A stretch of 64,000 bases of DNA from Chitinophaga varians (GCF_014529945.1 NZ_JACVFB010000001.1:1550001-1614000), one strand, 5' to 3'; counted from the first letter of the stretch, positions 34,379-42,561 are shown. Notes: generated by a model not told the origin, from the letters alone. Numbers and translations are program-made.

Positions 34379-35679
34379 ATTTTTCCTGTTAATCTGAGTA
34401 ATTGATAATGTTGTACCTGCACTTTCACCATCGCGGTGGTGAGGTTGAATTTGGATTGCAGCAGCTGGGTCTCCGCATCGAGCAGGTCACTTAAAAGGGA
34501 CTGCTGATTGAAGTAGGAGCTGCGCAGGATGCGCAGGCTCTCAGTGGCTTGTAGCATGTTGCTGCGGGCTACGACGGTCTGTTGTACGGCTTCCTGATAA
34601 TGCAGAAAAGCGGCGTGTATGTCCTGTCGCAGGTTGTCCTGCACACTGGCAGCGATGGTCCGCTGCTGTTGCCACGCAATGCGCGCCTCCCGCGTTTTAT
34701 GCCTGTTTTGATAAAAGGAAGATACCGGAACACTAACGCTGACGCCTGCCTGTCCCCCGGACCACGGTACGCGGGAATAGGGATAGTAGGCTGTTTGCGG
34801 ATAGGTATAACGGTAGTCGGCGAAGAAACCCAGTTTAGGCAACGGGGTAGCCTTTACCTGGTCCAGCCGTAAAGCACCGAGACTGGTATGCTTCAGCGCC
34901 AGTTTGTATTCAAGGGCTTCCTGACTGCTGGTGTCGGGCGCAGGCCCCGCCACATCCGGCAGTTCCACGACAGGATAGATGGTCCCCGTGTCCGGCCGGC
35001 CCATCAGGTAGTTGAGCCGTTGCGTACTAAGGACGATGTTGTTATTGATCTCAGTCAGCGATAACTGTTGGTTGGATATCTTCACTTCCTCCCGCAACAC
35101 GTCGCTTTTTAATACCAGCCCGTTTTTATACAGTTGTTTTATTTCCGAGAGCTGCAACTCACAGGAACGGATATCCTGTTCCAGCAGCACCCTGAACTGC
35201 TGATAGCGGTACAGGTCCAGGAAATACACGGCTGCCTGGTAACGGATCTCTGCTACGGTGTGTTGCAGCTTCGTAGCGGAAATAGACGCTTCTGCTTTGG
35301 CCATGGCTATTTCCCGGATGTCCTTCCCGCCGTTGTACAGGTTGATGTACAGATTGCCGCCAGCCGTATAATGCTCATGTGAAACGGGAAACTGTGTAGG
35401 AGCGTGCAGGATGCCATCGGTATACAGGGGCATGTTGCTCAATCGCGAATACGCGCCATCTACGTTAAGGAAAGGCAGTCTCGCATCGCGGGCGGCCAGC
35501 ACTTTTTCAGTGCTGCCGGCCAGTTCCTGCTGTTGCAGATGGATCTGCCGGTTACCGGCTTCGGCCCGTTCCCACACAGTGGCCAGTGTAATGGCGCCGG
35601 CTGGTGACTGGCCACAGACTGGCCATGGACAAGCCGTTGCCAGTAGCAGGGATAAACGTAAAATATAGTATTTCATCAT
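34375..35679 (-). CDS. TolC-family outer-membrane channel protein
   Basis: A 434-residue protein with a signal peptide (about 1-23) and the two-fold repeated long helices typical of TolC-type trimeric channels. Typical segments are LATVWERAEAGNRQIHLQQQEL near the start and HYQEAVQQTVVARSNMLQATESLRIL in abbreviated similarity near the end. It is the first gene of the efflux operon. It opens the outer membrane for the MFS-HlyD pair downstream. Confidence 0.9.
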   Translation of the reverse strand: MMKYYILRLSLLLATACPWPVCGQSPAGAITLATVWERAEAGNRQIHLQQQELAGSTEKVLAARDARLPFLNVDGAYSRLSNMPLYTDGILHAPTQFPVSHEHYTAGGNLYINLYNGGKDIREIAMAKAEASISATKLQHTVAEIRYQAAVYFLDLYRYQQFRVLLEQDIRSCELQLSEIKQLYKNGLVLKSDVLREEVKISNQQLSLTEINNNIVLSTQRLNYLMGRPDTGTIYPVVELPDVAGPAPDTSSQEALEYKLALKHTSLGALRLDQVKATPLPKLGFFADYRYTYPQTAYYPYSRVPWSGGQAGVSVSVPVSSFYQNRHKTREARIAWQQQRTIAASVQDNLRQDIHAAFLHYQEAVQQTVVARSNMLQATESLRILRSSYFNQQSLLSDLLDAETQLLQSKFNLTTAMVKVQVQHYQLLRLTGKI

Positions 35680-35728
35680 CTACAGAAAAAATGGTTGATG
35701 CAAAATTGATGACTCGGGGGAAGTCTTA

Positions 35729-35762
35729 TTTGATATAATAGGCCAAATATTTACTAATTTTG
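35729..35762 (+). promoter_or_regulatory. Promoter with overlapping operator, AraC gene
   Basis: TTTG (35729-35732), 22-nt spacer and TAATTTTG (35755-35762) match the Bacteroidota promoter. An inverted repeat GGCCAAA (35741-35747) / TTTGGCC (35759-35765) overlaps the -7 box. The ATG comes 7 nt after the box, so the leader is almost absent. Confidence 0.6.
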
Positions 35763-35769
35763 GCCACAT

Positions 35770-36558
35770 ATGGACGTGTTCAAGAAATTCAGGAATGAAA
35801 TCGACAGTAATCCGGCGTCTATCTATGTACTGAATGAACCGCTGGAAAACCGCTTCCCGATGCACTGTCATGATAAAAGCCAGATACTGCTGGTGGAAGG
35901 AGGCATTGCCTACCTTAACACACACGATAAACAATATTATATCCCTGCTCAGCATTTTGTGTGGATTCCGCCACGGGTAGACCATAACATCAAGTTCAAC
36001 AGCTCCTCCCTGGTGATCCATAATATTTATTTTATGGATGAAGAAGATGCCCGCCATCCTTTTTATAGTCGGCTGAGCATCTATCCGGTAACCGGTGTGG
36101 TGAATGAAATCCTGCAACTGTCGGCGGCCTGGAAAGGAGACATGTTGCCGGGTAACTGGCAATATGAACTACTGACAACGTTGAAGCATATACTACCGCA
36201 TACCAGTGGCCAGCCGTTTTCTATCCTGTTGCCCACAACGGAAGACAGCCGTATGCAGGATGTCCTGCGGTATCTGCACGATAATGTCAGCGAACCGTTG
36301 ATGCTGCCGGAAGTGGCTGCCCTCTTCGGTTACAGCGTACGGAACCTGACGCGGCTCTTTAAACAGACGCTGAACACTTCCTTTCTTCAATATGTAAAAA
36401 TGCTGAAGATGATCCGGGCAATGGAGCTGTTATTACAAACGGAGATGAATGTAAGTGAGGTGGCCTATGAAGTGGGCTATTCGGGAATAACGGCCTTCAG
36501 CAATACTTTTCAGCAAATGATCAATATGCGGCCGAGCGATTTCCGGCTGCTGAAATAA
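35770..36558 (+). CDS. AraC-family regulator of the efflux operon
   Basis: A 262-residue regulator with a cupin-like domain (about 20-95, RFPMHCHDKSQILLVEGGI, with histidines H37 and H39 region) and a C-terminal HTH (about 160-262, ending GYSGITAFSNTFQQMINMRPSDFRLLK by family pattern). It is divergent from the TolC-HlyD-MFS operon and is its likely regulator. A palindrome over its own -7 box suggests autorepression. A methyltransferase gene follows 11 bp later. Confidence 0.88.
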   Translation: MDVFKKFRNEIDSNPASIYVLNEPLENRFPMHCHDKSQILLVEGGIAYLNTHDKQYYIPAQHFVWIPPRVDHNIKFNSSSLVIHNIYFMDEEDARHPFYSRLSIYPVTGVVNEILQLSAAWKGDMLPGNWQYELLTTLKHILPHTSGQPFSILLPTTEDSRMQDVLRYLHDNVSEPLMLPEVAALFGYSVRNLTRLFKQTLNTSFLQYVKMLKMIRAMELLLQTEMNVSEVAYEVGYSGITAFSNTFQQMINMRPSDFRLLK

Positions 36559-36569
36559 AATAATGTTCG

Positions 36570-37082
36570 ATGGAATTACAGGATGCAATACAACTGATCA
36601 GGGCAGATTATGCCGCCGGCGTATGGGCCGATCTGGGCTGTGGCAGCGGTTTGTTTACCTATGCGCTGGCCAACCTGCTGCCTGCCGGCAGTACTATTTA
36701 TGCGATTGATCAGGAGCCGGTACGACTGACAACCAGGTCTAATCCGGCGCAGCAACAAATTGTTCCGCTGCAACTTGATTTTGTGCGGGAGGCGTTGCTG
36801 GTGGTAGGCCTACAGGGCATACTAATGGCGAATTCGTTGCACTATGTAAAAGATAAACCGGCATTGCTGCATCGGCTGGCCAAACAGTTGGCCCCCGGTG
36901 GCCAGTGGGTGATCGTGGAATATGATACCGATGCGGCCAATGCGTGGGTGCCGTATCCGGTAAGACGAAATGTGCTGCAGCAGCTGTTGGCAGACGAGGG
37001 TTTTACGCATGTTACCTTCCTGGGAGAAAGGCCGTCGGTATATCGTGCCGGCCGTATGTATGCTGTGAAGGCCGAAAAGTAA
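36570..37082 (+). CDS. Class I SAM-dependent methyltransferase
   Basis: A 170-residue cytosolic protein. The SAM-binding motif I is seen in VWADLGCGSGLFTYALA, the acidic residue of motif II in IYAIDQEP, and the later VIVEYD strand in the usual positions. The substrate is unknown. With 11 bp to the AraC gene it is probably co-transcribed, so it may methylate the same compound that induces or is exported by the pump. Confidence 0.85.
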   Translation: MELQDAIQLIRADYAAGVWADLGCGSGLFTYALANLLPAGSTIYAIDQEPVRLTTRSNPAQQQIVPLQLDFVREALLVVGLQGILMANSLHYVKDKPALLHRLAKQLAPGGQWVIVEYDTDAANAWVPYPVRRNVLQQLLADEGFTHVTFLGERPSVYRAGRMYAVKAEK

Positions 37083-37132
37083 GGGCAGCTACCAGTTTAC
37101 CATGATAAAATATTACCGGCTGCCGGCGATTG

Positions 37133-37160
37133 TTGGACCAGTCCGGTACTGCTACTTTTG
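37133..37160 (+). promoter_or_regulatory. Orphan Bacteroidota promoter
   Basis: TTG (37133-37135), a 17-nt spacer and TACTTTTG (37153-37160) match both boxes well, yet no protein gene follows on this strand before a terminator about 90 nt downstream. Confidence 0.55.
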
Positions 37161-37165
37161 TAGTG

Positions 37166-37277
37166 GTTTGATGTAGCTTACAGGTAAAAATGGTTAACCC
37201 CAATAAAGACGGTTTGTAGGCGCAAATCACACAGTATGGTAAAAAGAAAAGCATAGCGCAGGCGCTATGCTTTCTTT
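37166..37277 (+). ncRNA. Candidate small RNA or short leader transcript
   Basis: The segment between a well-matched promoter (37133-37160) and an intrinsic terminator (37249-37277) is about 110 nt and holds no sizeable reading frame. One 9-codon frame (ATG at 37190, MVNPNKDGL) is possible. No known RNA family is recognised. Alternatively, the terminator serves the methyltransferase gene and the promoter match is chance. Confidence 0.3.
37249..37277. terminator. Intrinsic terminator with U-tract
   Basis: Stem AAGCATAGCG / CGCTATGCTT around a CAGG-type tight loop, followed by TTCTTTT on the plus strand and preceded by A-rich sequence, so it can work in both directions for the convergent genes. 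Confidence 0.75.
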
Positions 37278-37366
37278 TGTTGTAACAAGTCATCGGTTAA
37301 CCCCTTATCTATCCATGCTGATTCGTCTTTTGTTTGTTCTTCGGTTTTTCCAGGTGTGGCATATGA

Positions 37367-38062
37367 TTATTTCGCACCAGCTCTTTCCAGAACACCGGCA
37401 ATTGCTTTAAACCCACGCTGCCGCGCATGTGCCAGCGGCGTAACCCCGTCTTTGTCTGCCAGGTTCACGTTGCATCCTGCGTCCACCAGCATTTGCACGA
37501 TCTGCACCTGTGCCGGGCCACCGTCGCTGAGAATAATCGCTTCCAGCAGGCCAGTCCACCCGAGGCGGTTCACATGGTCAACAGGAAAGGTTTTGTCCTG
37601 TAATAAGGTACGCACCACTTCCACGTGCCCGCGTTCGCACGCTGGTATTAATGCTGTGCCGCCGTAGCGGTTATATACTTTGTAATTAGCGCCCGCTTTC
37701 AGGCATAACTGTAAAATGTCGAGGTAACCTTCCGCACCGGCATAGAGGAACGGGCTGTTGAGCATATCATCCTGCGCGTTCACATCGGCGCCGGCCGCTG
37801 TCAGCAAGGCTGCTGCTGCGGTGTGATGCTGATAGACAGCCAGCATCAGGGCGGTACGCTGTTTGTTGTCGCGCGCTTCGATATTCGTTTTGCCCGCCAG
37901 CAGTTGTTTGATGACTGCTGTGTCGTTGGCCGCCGCGGCTTTCAGTAAAAGACTGCTGCCGTTACCGCCGGAAGGGGCAGGTGTCTGTTTGTCCTGTGCA
38001 CATCCGTTCATGGCAATCGTCATTGATAATATCAGTAATAAAATAAAGTGACAGCTTCGCAT
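37367..38062 (-). CDS. Ankyrin-repeat lipoprotein
   Basis: A 231-residue predicted lipoprotein (MRSCHFILLLILSMTIAMNG then C21). Five ankyrin-like repeats follow, e.g. LLLKAAAANDTAVIKQLL, TALMLAVYQHHTAAAALL, SPFLYAGAEGYLDILQLC and GVTPLAHARQRGFKAIAG. The frame is open further upstream, but the ATG at 38062 gives a clear lipoprotein signal and follows a -7 box. Ankyrin repeats mediate protein contacts; the partner is unknown. Confidence 0.82.
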   Translation of the reverse strand: MRSCHFILLLILSMTIAMNGCAQDKQTPAPSGGNGSSLLLKAAAANDTAVIKQLLAGKTNIEARDNKQRTALMLAVYQHHTAAAALLTAAGADVNAQDDMLNSPFLYAGAEGYLDILQLCLKAGANYKVYNRYGGTALIPACERGHVEVVRTLLQDKTFPVDHVNRLGWTGLLEAIILSDGGPAQVQIVQMLVDAGCNVNLADKDGVTPLAHARQRGFKAIAGVLERAGAK

Positions 38063-38082
38063 GCAGGGATCGTTTGCTGATT

Positions 38083-38090
38083 CAAAATTA
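38083..38090 (-). promoter_or_regulatory. -7 box of the ankyrin lipoprotein gene
   Basis: Reads TAATTTTG on the minus strand, an exact TAnnTTTG match 20 nt before the ATG at 38062. This supports the chosen start. Confidence 0.45.
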
Positions 38091-38166
38091 CGCTGGTCTT
38101 TCTCTCTAAAATGGTAATAATTATCACTATGATGGTACTTTTCGTTACATGCCGGTAAAAACCATT

Positions 38167-38197
38167 TTTGCGATGTGCGCAAACTTGCCTAACATTG
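38167..38197 (+). promoter_or_regulatory. Promoter and palindrome upstream of metallo-beta-lactamase
   Basis: TTTG (38167-38170), 19-nt spacer and TAACATTG (38190-38197; one mismatch to TAnnTTTG), with the ATG 36 nt downstream. A palindrome TTTGCG-N5-CGCAAA (38167-38183) covers the -33 box and could be an operator. Confidence 0.45.
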
Positions 38198-38233
38198 CAA
38201 ACAGCCAACACAACCCATCAAATCCTGTCAACG

Positions 38234-38989
38234 ATGAAACGATTGAAATATATACCGGGCATTGCCCTGATAGCCGCTTTGCTGCCGTCTCTGATGAAAG
38301 CACAGTCCAGGGAAGAACCACTGAAGGTCCGCCACCTGGCGGGTAACTGTTACGTCTATACGACAATGGGCACGCTCGACGACGGTAGCCGCTTTCCATC
38401 CAACAGCATGTATGTGGTTACCCGCGAAGGGGCCGTGATGATAGACGTGCCCTGGGATACCACTCAGCTCACGCCTTTACTGAACAGCATCCGGCAGCGG
38501 CATGGTAAAAAGGTGATCGCCTGCATTGCCACCCATTTTCACGACGATCGTACGGCCGGCCTGAACGCGCTGGCAGCGAAAGGCATCAAAACCTATTCCA
38601 CCGCGCAGACACTGGCGCTGTGTAAAAAAGAACACAACGACGAGGCGCAATATATTATCCCGCAAGACACCACCTTCCGTTTCGGTGACCGCCGCGTGGA
38701 AGTATTTTACCCTGGTGCAGGGCATAGCCCGGATAATATTGTGATATGGGTGCCGGAAGATAAAGTGCTGTACGGCGGTTGTTTTGTTAAAAGCACCGAC
38801 TCACAGGACCTGGGCAACCTGTCAGATGCCAAACCACATGAATGGAAGGCGTCCATGCTGCGACTGAAAGCCCGCTATCCGCATCCGGTGGCCACCGTGC
38901 CCGGTCATGGTCCGCTCGACAACCGCCACAATGCCTGTGATCGGACATTGGAACTGATCAAAGCCTACGAGGAGAAACATCCGCAGTGA
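38234..38989 (+). CDS. Subclass B1 metallo-beta-lactamase
   Basis: A 251-residue exported zinc hydrolase with signal peptide (about 1-24). All six B1 zinc ligands are in place: H101, H103 and D105 in THFHDDRTAG, H164 in GAGHSPDN, C183 in GGCFVKS and H225 in PGHGPL. The pattern FPSNSMYVVTREGAVMIDVPWD is that of Bacteroidota B1 enzymes (BlaB/IND-like). It should hydrolyse beta-lactams, probably including carbapenems; the spectrum cannot be told from sequence. Start at 38234 gives a normal signal peptide. Its stop overlaps the GTG of the next AraC gene by 4 bp, so the two are co-translated. Confidence 0.92.
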   Translation: MKRLKYIPGIALIAALLPSLMKAQSREEPLKVRHLAGNCYVYTTMGTLDDGSRFPSNSMYVVTREGAVMIDVPWDTTQLTPLLNSIRQRHGKKVIACIATHFHDDRTAGLNALAAKGIKTYSTAQTLALCKKEHNDEAQYIIPQDTTFRFGDRRVEVFYPGAGHSPDNIVIWVPEDKVLYGGCFVKSTDSQDLGNLSDAKPHEWKASMLRLKARYPHPVATVPGHGPLDNRHNACDRTLELIKAYEEKHPQ

Positions 38990-39882
38990 GGACCGGAAAC
39001 TATGCGCTGCAGGACTATATCCGGGAACTAAATCCGGAGAACGACTTCCTGCCGGCTACCACCGGAGTGCGCCAGCTGGCTGTATTCAGAAGGGATGACC
39101 ATGAAACCCGATGTGTCCAGCAAACACCGCTACATCGCCGCGGGTTTTATAAAGTATCGCTGATCACCGGCGGCACCGGCACGTTTACCATCGATGGTCA
39201 TACGTTCCCCATACAACCGCCTATGATCGTGGTGTCCAGGCCGGACGCCGTGATGCAATGGGCGCTGACGGACGAACAGCAGACCGGTTTCTATACGTTG
39301 TTTGCGGCGGACTTTTACGACGTAGGCCTGTTACCGTTATATCGTCTCGAAAAAATATTACCGGAGACTAACTTCTTCTATCAAACAATGGATACGGCAG
39401 ACAACCTGCTGCCTGCCTTTCAGCAACTGTACCAGCACCGGCACCAGCCGGAGCTGGCACGGCATTGCCTGCGTCTGCTGATGGCGGGCATTTTGGAACT
39501 GTGCCCACAGGGAGTGATAAATCTCTCCCGAAGGGAAAATATTGTCCGCGATTTTCAATGGCTTATTAAACAAAAACTGGCAGCGCCTAAGCCAACGGAC
39601 CAGTTTGACCTGCTGTCTGTAAAGGCCTATGCCGCATGGTTGCATATCGACGAAAACTACCTGAGTATCCTGTGCAGGGAGGTGACCGGTAAAAGCGCTA
39701 CAGCCATGATACGTGAGAAAGTGGCTGCTGAAGCGGTTTTTCTGCTACTGGGCACCGACGCGGCCATCGGGGAAATTGCCCTACGCCTGGGTTTCTATGA
39801 TGTGGCCCACTTCTCCAACTGGTTCCGGAAAGCCATGCAGCAGTCGCCCTCCGCTTACCGCGCGCAATTCCGGTACAAATAA
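38986..39882 (+). CDS. AraC-family regulator, coupled to beta-lactamase
   Basis: A 298-residue regulator: cupin-like N-terminus (about 40-110, GFYKVSLITGGTGTFTIDGH) and C-terminal HTH (about 195-298, with LGFYDVAHFSNWFRKAMQQSPSAYRAQFRYK in the family layout). It starts with GTG inside the stop codon of the metallo-beta-lactamase (GTGA overlap) and is followed 62 bp later by an EthD-domain gene with its own -7 box. It may control the lactamase, the EthD gene, or both. The link to a resistance gene is unusual and unproven. Confidence 0.85.
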   Translation: MRTGNYALQDYIRELNPENDFLPATTGVRQLAVFRRDDHETRCVQQTPLHRRGFYKVSLITGGTGTFTIDGHTFPIQPPMIVVSRPDAVMQWALTDEQQTGFYTLFAADFYDVGLLPLYRLEKILPETNFFYQTMDTADNLLPAFQQLYQHRHQPELARHCLRLLMAGILELCPQGVINLSRRENIVRDFQWLIKQKLAAPKPTDQFDLLSVKAYAAWLHIDENYLSILCREVTGKSATAMIREKVAAEAVFLLLGTDAAIGEIALRLGFYDVAHFSNWFRKAMQQSPSAYRAQFRYK

Positions 39883-39920
39883 TACAATGATCTGTACAAA
39901 TGCTGCTTTGCTCGCAGTGA

Positions 39921-39928
39921 TAGTTTTG
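39921..39928 (+). promoter_or_regulatory. -7 box of the EthD gene
   Basis: TAGTTTTG, exact TAnnTTTG match, 16 nt before the ATG at 39945. No -33 box at the right distance. Confidence 0.4.
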
Positions 39929-39944
39929 CAGGGAATTAAAACTA

Positions 39945-40859
39945 ATGACCATGCAAAACAATATTGCCTCGTTGACAGACAACCACATCACGACGTTGTC
40001 TATTACCCCCGTTATCAAAAGAAAAGGGCTGGACCGGCAACGCTTTCATGATTACTGGAAAGACATCCACGGACCTGTATGCGCGCGATTGCCCCACCTC
40101 GGCGTGTATATACAGCATCATATGCAAAAAGCCAATCCCGACCTGTTTCCGGCTATCGACGGTATCTCCCGCGAGGTAGCGGCAGAGAATAACTGGGACG
40201 GCTATGCGGAGATCGGCTTTTTCTCCAACGCCGACCTGGAGCAATGGTTGCCCACTACCAGTATCTTGTTTGACGATGAAAAAAATGTGTTCGATACAAC
40301 GGTCGCTTATTACTGCGATAACAGCTCCCGTACACTGAAGGACCGCCGGCAGCGCCTCCTTACCAACGGGTCAGACGGGAGGACCTTTCTGTATTATTTC
40401 ATTTCCCTGAATCCGATGGTAACGCAGGAAGATGCGGATATCTTTTTTCAGCAGGAATTCCTCCCGCTGTTTGTGCACCATGATGATATCAGCAGGGTAC
40501 GGTATCATATCCTTGCGCCACATGATAACAGCGTGCCCAATCCGCCAGCACCGGATGTGGAGCATTACCTTGCGCCTGAAAAACAACACCGCTACGTCCT
40601 GGAAATTGCCACCGATAGTTTGGAGACCATAAAAAGAATGTATCAGACAACTGCTTTTGCTGCGCTGCAACGCCGTATGGGTGCTTGTTTTAGTGCTGTG
40701 CATGTTTTTGAAAGTGCAGGCAGGTATACGATGGCCTACGACGGCCAGATCACCAACGCCGGTTTGAGAGGCGCCACCAATGCGGCTTTGATTGCTGCGG
40801 TAGGTGCCATTAATCAGACAGGAGAAACCGTGCGCAATTTTTTGTTGACGGGCAAATAA
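39945..40859 (+). CDS. EthD-domain protein (dimeric alpha/beta barrel)
   Basis: A 304-residue cytosolic protein with a clear EthD motif near the start (ITPVIKRKGLDRQRFHDYW then KDIHGPV, about residues 20-45) and a second, weaker copy around 145-185. EthD-type ferredoxin-like folds are found in ether degradation and many small-molecule oxidation gene sets. The substrate is unknown. AraC-EthD neighbours are common, so it is likely the target of the preceding regulator. Confidence 0.8.
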   Translation: MTMQNNIASLTDNHITTLSITPVIKRKGLDRQRFHDYWKDIHGPVCARLPHLGVYIQHHMQKANPDLFPAIDGISREVAAENNWDGYAEIGFFSNADLEQWLPTTSILFDDEKNVFDTTVAYYCDNSSRTLKDRRQRLLTNGSDGRTFLYYFISLNPMVTQEDADIFFQQEFLPLFVHHDDISRVRYHILAPHDNSVPNPPAPDVEHYLAPEKQHRYVLEIATDSLETIKRMYQTTAFAALQRRMGACFSAVHVFESAGRYTMAYDGQITNAGLRGATNAALIAAVGAINQTGETVRNFLLTGK

Positions 40860-40900
40860 ACGTCCCTGGCCGATTTTCGGCATCTGATGCTTCGCTTATA

Positions 40901-40922
40901 GCCCCGGGCATTTGTCCGGGGC
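40901..40922. terminator. Terminator after EthD gene
   Basis: GCCCCGG (40901-40907) / CCGGGGC (40916-40922) with an 8-nt loop, followed by TTCTGTGTATTT. Confidence 0.6.
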
Positions 40923-40946
40923 TTCTGTGTATTTAAAAAAGAAATA

Positions 40947-40978
40947 TTTGTGCAAGTAAATGCTTGCGTATATATTTG
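40947..40978 (+). promoter_or_regulatory. Promoter of the ArsR operon
   Basis: TTTG (40947-40950), 20-nt spacer and TATATTTG (40971-40978), the best match to the full Bacteroidota consensus in this window. The start codon follows 18 nt later. Confidence 0.75.
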
Positions 40979-40993
40979 CAATCAAATACTTGC
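40952..40993. promoter_or_regulatory. Tandem ArsR operators
   Basis: Two related 16-nt sites, GCAAGTAAATGCTTGC (40952-40967) and GCAATCAAATACTTGC (40978-40993), share 13 of 16 bases and have palindromic ends (GCAA...TTGC). They lie on both sides of the -7 box and are 26 bp apart centre to centre. Typical for autorepression by the ArsR protein encoded immediately downstream. Confidence 0.65.
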
Positions 40994-40996
40994 ATA

Positions 40997-41332
40997 TTGG
41001 AACTCAGAAGAGATGTTTTTCAGGCGATAGCTGACCCTACGCGGCGGCAGATCATTGAAATGGTGGCCCGTCAGCCACTCAACGTGAATGCGATTGCAGA
41101 GTGCTTTAACGTCAGCCGTCAGGCGGTTTCACTGCATGTCAAAATTCTCACGGAGTGTGGTTTGATCCTGATTAAAAAGCAGGGGAGGGAGCGGTATTGT
41201 GAAGCCCGGCTGGAACAGTTGCAGGAGGTGACCACCTGGGTGGACCATTGCCGGCAGTTCTGGGCTACCCAGTTCAAGTCGCTGGACAGTTATTTACAAC
41301 AAGTTCAAACCGGAAAAAAATCAGACAAATGA
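40997..41332 (+). CDS. ArsR-family winged-helix repressor
   Basis: A 111-residue regulator. The start at the TTG (40997) gives the usual N-terminus ELRRDVFQAIADPTRRQIIEMV; longer frames would run through the operator. The recognition helix is in AECFNVSRQAVSLHVKILTECGLI. No metal-binding cysteine pair of the metal sensors is seen; it belongs to the branch paired with SRPBCC genes. It overlaps the next gene by 4 bp and probably represses its own three-gene operon through two sites at 40952-40993. Confidence 0.88.
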   Translation: MELRRDVFQAIADPTRRQIIEMVARQPLNVNAIAECFNVSRQAVSLHVKILTECGLILIKKQGRERYCEARLEQLQEVTTWVDHCRQFWATQFKSLDSYLQQVQTGKKSDK

Positions 41333-41835
41333 GTCATAACACACCCGCTAATTTTAAGATGGAATACCGGTTCAAAGCACCGATAGAGCTGGTATTTAAC
41401 GCTTTTTCCAATGCCGAGGCATTACATCAGTGGTGGGGCCCGGTGGAAACCCGCAATAGTGTGATCAGCCTGGACTTTAGGCCGGGCGGTGTTTTCCACT
41501 TCCGAATGGAAGGTGGTGGACAGGTAAATTACGGCCGTTTTTTGTTCCGTGATATTCAGCCGCCACACCTACTGGAGTTTACCAATGCTTTTGCAGATGA
41601 ACAGGCACAGGTGGTGAAAGCCCCGTTTGACATGCCCTTTCCGCTGGAGGTCCTTTACCGGATCACGCTGCGCGAAGATGGTGAGGAGACGGTGCTATCC
41701 ATCACGGGACAGCCGCTGGCTGCCAGTCCGGAAGAAACGGCATCTTTTCAGGCAATCAACAGCAACATGCAGGACGGCTTCGGTGGTACTTTCGGTCAGT
41801 TGGCACATTATCTCCGTAAAATAAACAGCATATGA
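41329..41835 (+). CDS. SRPBCC (AHSA1-type) protein
   Basis: A 168-residue single-domain protein of the AHSA1 family: start MEYRFKAPIELVFNAFSN, then ALHQWWGP, SLDFRPGGVFHFRM and DGFGGTFGQLAHYL. The start ATG at 41329 overlaps the ArsR stop (ATGA), and its own stop overlaps the next start in the same way. ArsR-SRPBCC pairs are frequent in Bacteroidota; the ligand is unknown. Confidence 0.87.
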   Translation: MSHNTPANFKMEYRFKAPIELVFNAFSNAEALHQWWGPVETRNSVISLDFRPGGVFHFRMEGGGQVNYGRFLFRDIQPPHLLEFTNAFADEQAQVVKAPFDMPFPLEVLYRITLREDGEETVLSITGQPLAASPEETASFQAINSNMQDGFGGTFGQLAHYLRKINSI

Positions 41836-42398
41836 GAAAACTGAAATTACAAATGCAGATCTCGATGGATGGTTTTGTGGCCGCCGGGCCTCATGACGAA
41901 CAGCATTGGGTAACCTGGGCCTGGGAAGAAATACGGCCACAGGTATTGGAACTGGCAGACAGCAGCGATACCATCCTGATAGGCCGGAAACTGGCGGTGG
42001 ACTATATCCCGTATTGGGAAGAAGTGTTTACCCGGCCGGAAGATCCGATGTACGAAGTGGCGCAGCGCATTGTGGCGATGCAAAAAGTGGTGTTCAGCAA
42101 AACCCTGGAACGCTCCATCTGGAGAAATACTACCGTAGCAAACGGGGAGCTGGCAGCGGAGGTAAACCGCCTCAAACAGCAGCCAGGCAAAGACCTCATT
42201 GTATATGGAGGCACTTCCTTTGTGTCTGATTTATTGAAAGAGAACCTGATAGATGAATATTATTTTTTTGTGAACCCGGTCGCGTTGGGACATGGTGACC
42301 CCGTCTTCAGCGGCTTGGCCGATTTCCGGCAACTGACACTAAAAGACAGTGTCCGCTATGATTGTGGGATTGTACTGATGCACTATGCCCCCCGCTGA
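41832..42398 (+). CDS. Dihydrofolate-reductase-like protein (RibD C-terminal family)
   Basis: A 188-residue cytosolic protein. KLKLQMQISMDGFVA at the start, DTILIGRKLAVDYIPYW, and DLIVYGGTSFVSDLL followed by DEYYFFVNPVALGHG match the RibD_C/DHFR-like family, which binds NADPH. Substrate unknown. It is the last gene of the ArsR operon, coupled by a 4-bp overlap. Confidence 0.87.
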   Translation: MRKLKLQMQISMDGFVAAGPHDEQHWVTWAWEEIRPQVLELADSSDTILIGRKLAVDYIPYWEEVFTRPEDPMYEVAQRIVAMQKVVFSKTLERSIWRNTTVANGELAAEVNRLKQQPGKDLIVYGGTSFVSDLLKENLIDEYYFFVNPVALGHGDPVFSGLADFRQLTLKDSVRYDCGIVLMHYAPR

Positions 42399-42561
42399 AA
42401 ATACAACGTATAGTTGTAATAGTTATAGGGCTTTATCTTGATAGTTAAAAAAAATAAAATGCAGGGCATTATGTTTAATATTGTGGTGTGTCAACCGTAA
42501 TATTCATCCTATATCGCGTACCTGCAACCTGTCAATTTAAACCAGCTATATACTGTTACTG

